64,000 bases of DNA, from assembly GCF_005871205.1 (NCBI RefSeq), contig NZ_SWKM01000014.1, forward strand, positions 350,001 to 414,000, in the 5' to 3' direction. The DNA is from Marinobacter alexandrii (GTDB taxonomy: Bacteria > Pseudomonadota > Gammaproteobacteria > Pseudomonadales > Oleiphilaceae). Positions 60,646 to 64,000 of the stretch are shown here, in pieces (the first letter of the stretch is position 1; every line of letters begins with the position of its first letter). Both the position numbers and the translations under genes were made by a program. The notes beneath the pieces were generated by a model that was given only the letters and a program-made list of their open reading frames with translations, did not search any database and was not told where the DNA came from.

Positions 60646-61116
60646 TCAGAGCCCCAGTTCGCTTAGCCCGGGGTGGTTATCCGGTCTCCGGCCGAGAGGC
60701 CAATGGAACAAACGATCGGATTCTTTGATTGGGCAATCGTTGATACATGCGAAGCGGCGCTGCATTAGGCCGTCGGCATCAAATTCCCAGTTTTCATTCC
60801 CGTAAGAGCGGAACCAGTTTCCACTGTCGTCGTGCCACTCGTAAGCGTAGCGCACGGCGATGCGGTTGACTGTATGGGCCCACAATTCCTTGATGAGACG
60901 GTAATCCAGTTCGCGATCCCATTTTCGGGCAAGGAATTCCTCAACCTGCTTCCGGCCCGTGGCAAATTCTGCACGATTCCGCCAATAAGTGTCCGGGGTG
61001 TAGGCCAGGGCGACCTTGGCCGGGTCACGGCTGTTCCAGCCATCTTCCGCCAGGCGGACTTTTTCAATGGCACTTTCCCGAGTGAATGGCGGAAGCGGTG
61101 GGCGTTGGGTACTCAT
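60646..61116 (-). CDS. NTF2-like DUF1348 family protein
   Basis: 156-residue cytoplasmic protein of the SnoaL/NTF2-like fold. DUF1348 landmarks are [20 protein letters not shown] (about 20-39), [44 protein letters not shown] and [14 protein letters not shown], with a C-terminal [11 protein letters not shown]. The biochemical role of this family is not established. It lies 48 nt after the ECF sigma gene on the same strand, so the pair is probably co-transcribed and controlled by the TetR regulator encoded divergently. Confidence 0.9.
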   Translation of the reverse strand: MSTQRPPLPPFTRESAIEKVRLAEDGWNSRDPAKVALAYTPDTYWRNRAEFATGRKQVEEFLARKWDRELDYRLIKELWAHTVNRIAVRYAYEWHDDSGNWFRSYGNENWEFDADGLMQRRFACINDCPIKESDRLFHWPLGRRPDNHPGLSELGL

Positions 61117-61164
61117 GAGTGTTCTCCGGTTATCAGTAATGAGACACGGTTTTGGCCGCTGCGC

Positions 61165-61761
61165 TCAGAGCAGGGCGGCTAAATCGTTTCGTGCCCTGTG
61201 CAGGATGACCCGAAGGTTTCCGTGTGAAATCGAGAGCACATCGGATACCTGTGAGCCGGTTAAAGGGCTCATGCCTTTGAGGAAAATCGCATTGGCGTGA
61301 TCCCGGTTCATTTTCTTCATCTCAACCCGAATGCGTTCCTGAACCTTGGAGGTCTGGACGGCCATTTCAGGCTCACTGAGGTGGCCGCCTGACCCTGGAA
61401 AATGATGTTCGGGTGAGCTGTCTGAGAGGAGCGTCAGGCTGGGGGTTGCTGGAAACTCTCTCCGGTTTTCCCGATAGGTGTTGAAGGCTTTGTTGGTGAC
61501 GATCCGACAGAGCCAGGTTTTCAGAGAAGATCGGCCCTGGAAGGATGAAATGGCATTGATGGCGGCCAGCCAGGCCTCTTGGGTAACATCCTCAGCGATC
61601 GCGGGTGAGGTGTATTTGGTGGCAACCCTTAGCATTACGGGGTGGTACCTCCGATAGGCCTCATCGAAGGCTGCCGGATTCCCGGCCTGCAAACCATCGA
61701 TCAGGTCTGGCTCTCGCTCAAAGAACGTCGCCTTCCGAGTGCTTTTCAATTGAATGTTCAT
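61165..61761 (-). CDS. ECF-family RNA polymerase sigma factor
   Basis: 198-residue sigma factor; ATG 61761 is used, with AGAGG upstream, since longer readings run through the operator region. Region 2 is seen in AEDVTQEAWLAAINAISSFQ and RSSLKTWLCRIVTNKAFNTY. Region 4 is less typical: MNRDHANAIFLKGMSPLTGS, then QVSDVLSISHGNLRVILHRA with the recognition helix. No anti-sigma gene is adjacent. The partner DUF1348 gene and divergent TetR suggest that transcriptional rather than anti-sigma control applies. Confidence 0.88.
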   Translation of the reverse strand: MNIQLKSTRKATFFEREPDLIDGLQAGNPAAFDEAYRRYHPVMLRVATKYTSPAIAEDVTQEAWLAAINAISSFQGRSSLKTWLCRIVTNKAFNTYRENRREFPATPSLTLLSDSSPEHHFPGSGGHLSEPEMAVQTSKVQERIRVEMKKMNRDHANAIFLKGMSPLTGSQVSDVLSISHGNLRVILHRARNDLAALL

Positions 61762-61866
61762 GGTGTTCCTCTCTGTATTCGGATTATTGGAAGCTCGCAA
61801 AGCAGACCGATAACAACACCAATTAAAAACACCCCGTTTCACTACTCCGCGCCGCATTCGCCGAAG

Positions 61867-61908
61867 TAGACAGATCGGTCTATTTTTGAGTATAGACAGG
61901 TCTGTCTA
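61867..61908. promoter_or_regulatory. Two TetR-type operator palindromes
   Basis: TAGACAG-gt-CTGTCTA (61893-61908) is perfect, and TAGACAG-at-CGGTCTA (61867-61882) has one mismatch. The centres are 26 bp apart, in the 187-nt region between the divergent sigma factor and TetR genes. The TetR protein encoded beside them is the obvious binder. Confidence 0.82.
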
Positions 61909-61948
61909 GTTTGGTCAATATGTAACTATGCAAGAAGGAGGCCCTGAC

Positions 61949-62509
61949 ATGGGACGCAGGCAAGATTTAATTAACACTGCTTTACGGCTCTTTTACGAGC
62001 ACGGTATTCATGCGGTTGGCATCAACCAGGTGCTCGAGGAGGCGGGCGTAGCAAAACAGACGCTTTATAACCATTTCGAGACCAAAGACAGCCTTGTGGA
62101 GGCCGTCGTTGAGCAACGCGATAGCCTGTTCTTCGATTGGCTTGAGCAACGGATGAGCAGTCGTCCGGCTGGCAAGGAGGCGCTATTGGAAATGTTTGAT
62201 GCGGTCAATGACTGGATCAACAATCGTGTTCCCACACTTAACCGGTTTTATGGCTGTTTTTTTATCAACACCTGTGCGGAATACAGTGATCCGGAACACC
62301 CTGTCCATAAACGATGTGCAGCTCATAAAGCCCGGATTTTCAGGCTTTTTAAGCACCATGCTGAGAGCTTAAGCAATTCGGAAATGGATGCGGAAGAACT
62401 GGCGAATGCACTGTTTCTGTTGAAGGAAGGAGCGATTGTAAAAGCACATGTTGAGGGCGATCTGGAGGCAGCGGTCAAAGCCCGGGCCATTGCGGAAAGG
62501 ATGATGTAA
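61949..62509 (+). CDS. TetR-family repressor
   Basis: 186-residue repressor; ATG 61949 has GGAGG 7 nt upstream and gives the usual start MGRRQDLINTALRLFYEHG. The helix-turn-helix is GINQVLEEAGVAKQTLYNHF (about 26-45). A C-terminal helical ligand domain has TetR_C-like features (FYGCFFINTCAEYSDPEHPV near 100-119), as in regulators of reactive-compound stress such as NemR/AcrR types. It lies beside two palindromic sites and is divergent from the sigma factor, so it should repress itself and the sigma-DUF1348 pair. Confidence 0.92.
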   Translation: MGRRQDLINTALRLFYEHGIHAVGINQVLEEAGVAKQTLYNHFETKDSLVEAVVEQRDSLFFDWLEQRMSSRPAGKEALLEMFDAVNDWINNRVPTLNRFYGCFFINTCAEYSDPEHPVHKRCAAHKARIFRLFKHHAESLSNSEMDAEELANALFLLKEGAIVKAHVEGDLEAAVKARAIAERMM

Positions 62510-62516
62510 CGCCGCA

Positions 62517-62533
62517 CTGTGCCGGCGGCACAG
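62517..62533. terminator. Inverted repeat after the TetR gene
   Basis: CTGTGCC-ggc-GGCACAG lies 8 nt past the TetR stop, between convergent genes, without T run. Confidence 0.5.
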
Positions 62534-62558
62534 CGCGACGCGCCCGTGCGCAAGAGCG

Positions 62559-62798
62559 TCATCGGGAAACGGGAACGTCGAATCCCGAGGTTTTTCGCCG
62601 GATCTGGTCAGAGGAGCGTTTGCCGAACATGAACACGCAAAACGGCACGCAGTAGGTTAGCAGTGCTGGCACCCACTGAATGTCCCGCGTTCCGAATAGC
62701 GCATCATGCTGGTTAATGATGAGCAGAATCGTGCCTACCACAATTGCGACCGTGGCGGCCTGCAGGTAGAAGCGCTTAAGCAGTTGAAGCAACGGCAT
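62559..62798 (-). CDS. NrtS-like small membrane protein
   Basis: 79-residue protein with two membrane segments (about 10-30 and 42-60). It resembles the NrtS family, small proteins tied to nitrate/nitrite uptake, through VAIVVGTILLIINQHDALFG and LLTYCVPFCVFMFGKR. The start at 62798 has GGGGG about 9 nt upstream; ATG 62813 is possible and gives 84 residues. Either start lies inside the end of the upstream oxidoreductase gene, so the two are probably translated together. The function is inferred from likeness only; no nitrate genes are in the window. Confidence 0.7.
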   Translation of the reverse strand: MPLLQLLKRFYLQAATVAIVVGTILLIINQHDALFGTRDIQWVPALLTYCVPFCVFMFGKRSSDQIRRKTSGFDVPVSR

Positions 62799-64000
62799 GG
62801 CCAACGCCCCCATTTTCTTTAGGTGTCAGTTGCTCTGCGGCATCTCTGAAGGCAGTACGCACGCCTTCCTCAATGACCGGGTGATAAAACGGCATCGCCA
62901 GGATCTCGGGAACGGTGAGCGATTGCTGTACCGCCCAAGCTAAGAGGTGGCCAATGTGCTCAGCGGCGGGTCCGAACATCTCTGCGCCTAAAAGTACGCC
63001 GGTCTCGCGCTCTACATAGATTTTCAGCATCCCCTGATTTTTCGCCATTACGCGGCTTCTGCCCTGGTTGTGGAAGCTTACTTTCCCGGTGATATAACTC
63101 GTTGAAGGCAGCTCTTGCGCCCGCGTTCCAATACTCGCGATTTGCGGGTCCGAGAAGACCACGCCCAAGCCGGCGCGCCGATGCCCGGCCTCTAAGGAGG
63201 GGTAAATGCCCGCATTCCGTCCCGCAATGCGCCCCTCATCTGAAGCTTCGTGCAGCAATGGCAACTCGTTGTTGGCATCACCCGCAATGAATATATGGGG
63301 TTGGCTGGTTTGCATGGTAAGGCAGTTAAAGTTTGGTACACCATTCGAACCCACGGTTAAGCCGATGTGTTCAAGACCGAGCTTGTCGGTATTCGGAACA
63401 CGTCCAGTGGCTGCCAGCACGTAATCGACCGTTACCGTGTGAATCACGCCGTCTGCATTGCGATAGCTTACTTGCACGCCCCCGTCGGTTTCTTTGGTTC
63501 CGAGAATTTCAGAATGAAGCCTTAAATCAAATTCAGACTGGAAGGTCGCGGCAGCAATGGCCCGGATTTCAGGATCTTCAATGCCGCCTACCGACTCCTT
63601 GCGTGCGAGCATCGTGACCTTGACGTCCAGGCGGCTCAGCGCTTGGCCCAGTTCAAGTCCTATCACACCAGCCCCGACAACGAGCACGGATTTGGGTAAT
63701 TCCTCAAGCTCGAAAATATCGTCGTTAATCAGCAGGCGGTTGCCCGCGCCCTCAAGGGGCTCAGGAATGAAGGGCCTGGATCCTGTGGCAATAACGATTC
63801 GGTCGGCGGTGATTTCAAGCCCGTTATCAACCAGCAACCGGTGTGCGTCCAAGAAGCGTGCATAGCCTCGGACTTTGTGGCTCACGTCGAAGTTCTCGAC
63901 GTCGTCGACAACAAAGTCAACAAATCGGTCACGCTCCCTTCGAACGCGTTCCAGCACGGCAGTTCCATCGGTCAGGACGGCCGGCACCTGGATACCGAAT
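62776..64000 (-). CDS. Pyridine nucleotide-disulfide oxidoreductase, dihydrolipoamide-dehydrogenase-like (partial)
   Basis: The gene is cut by the right edge of the window, so the N-terminal FAD motif and redox-cysteine pair cannot be seen. The visible 400-plus residues include the ADRIVIATGSRPFIPEPLEG segment, the NAD motif VLVVGAGVIGLELGQALS, the second FAD-binding segment IFIAGDANNELPLLHEASDE and a dimerisation domain with AMPFYHPVIEEGVRTAFRD, whose His-Pro-x-x-Glu matches the catalytic pair of lipoamide dehydrogenases. It could be a lipoamide dehydrogenase homologue or a mercuric/glutathione-reductase relative; the start region would decide. It overlaps the NrtS-like gene. Confidence 0.88.
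   Translation of the reverse strand, partial: FGIQVPAVLTDGTAVLERVRRERDRFVDFVVDDVENFDVSHKVRGYARFLDAHRLLVDNGLEITADRIVIATGSRPFIPEPLEGAGNRLLINDDIFELEELPKSVLVVGAGVIGLELGQALSRLDVKVTMLARKESVGGIEDPEIRAIAAATFQSEFDLRLHSEILGTKETDGGVQVSYRNADGVIHTVTVDYVLAATGRVPNTDKLGLEHIGLTVGSNGVPNFNCLTMQTSQPHIFIAGDANNELPLLHEASDEGRIAGRNAGIYPSLEAGHRRAGLGVVFSDPQIASIGTRAQELPSTSYITGKVSFHNQGRSRVMAKNQGMLKIYVERETGVLLGAEMFGPAAEHIGHLLAWAVQQSLTVPEILAMPFYHPVIEEGVRTAFRDAAEQLTPKENGGVGHAVASTA

Overview
The window looks like chromosomal DNA from a free-living, probably marine, heterotrophic gammaproteobacterium. A Marinobacter-like or Pseudomonas-like organism is my inference from gene content and operon styles, not a computed assignment. 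Genes are dense and mostly in operons. I see no rRNA, tRNA, CRISPR array, insertion sequence or phage gene.

Layout: 0-5.8 kb holds a complete RND efflux operon (periplasmic adaptor, permease, outer-membrane factor) closed by a hairpin terminator. A 47-codon secreted peptide gene with its own terminator follows. 6.3-17.5 kb is a mannitol/polyol module: an AraC-type activator, then a binding protein, two permeases, an ATPase, mannitol dehydrogenase, glucose-6-phosphate isomerase, fructokinase and a carbohydrate porin. Together these would take mannitol across both membranes and convert it through fructose and fructose-6-P to glucose-6-P. 17.5-32.7 kb is a tricarboxylate (tricarballylate/aconitate/citrate type) module. 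It has a fused TctA-TctB permease, TctC, a PrpF-family isomerase, an OprD-type porin, a GntR regulator, TcuB and TcuA, divergent from a TctD/TctE two-component system with a co-transcribed periplasmic binding protein and an MFS carrier. Four promoters here share a CTGTCA tandem direct repeat with 11-bp period, each with a TANNNT -10 hexamer at identical spacing. This looks like the binding site of the local response regulator.

32.9-42.4 kb holds a giant cyclic beta-1,2-glucan synthase (about 2832 residues), translationally coupled to an upstream tandem universal stress protein. 42.6-45.8 kb has a LysR regulator divergent from an AhpD-like protein and a flavin/[2Fe-2S] reductase fusion. 45.8-51.2 kb is a more AT-rich, apparently acquired island: a broken AraC gene, a sigma-54 activator without a sensor domain, a PLP decarboxylase, an exported haloalkane-dehalogenase-like hydrolase and a VOC protein. 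The last two are transcribed divergently and each has a good sigma-54 (-24/-12) promoter candidate around a shared palindrome.

51.3-53.9 kb holds MarR, LysR and AraC regulators. 54-57.4 kb contains a YHS protein and a bufferin-type (BufA1-BufB-BufC-DoxX) copper-binding RiPP operon, followed by a thioredoxin. A MocR regulator and ccoG (cbb3 oxidase copper/assembly factor) come next. The window ends with an ECF sigma factor/DUF1348 pair divergent from a TetR regulator with two operator palindromes, an NrtS-like membrane protein, and a pyridine-nucleotide disulfide oxidoreductase cut by the window edge.
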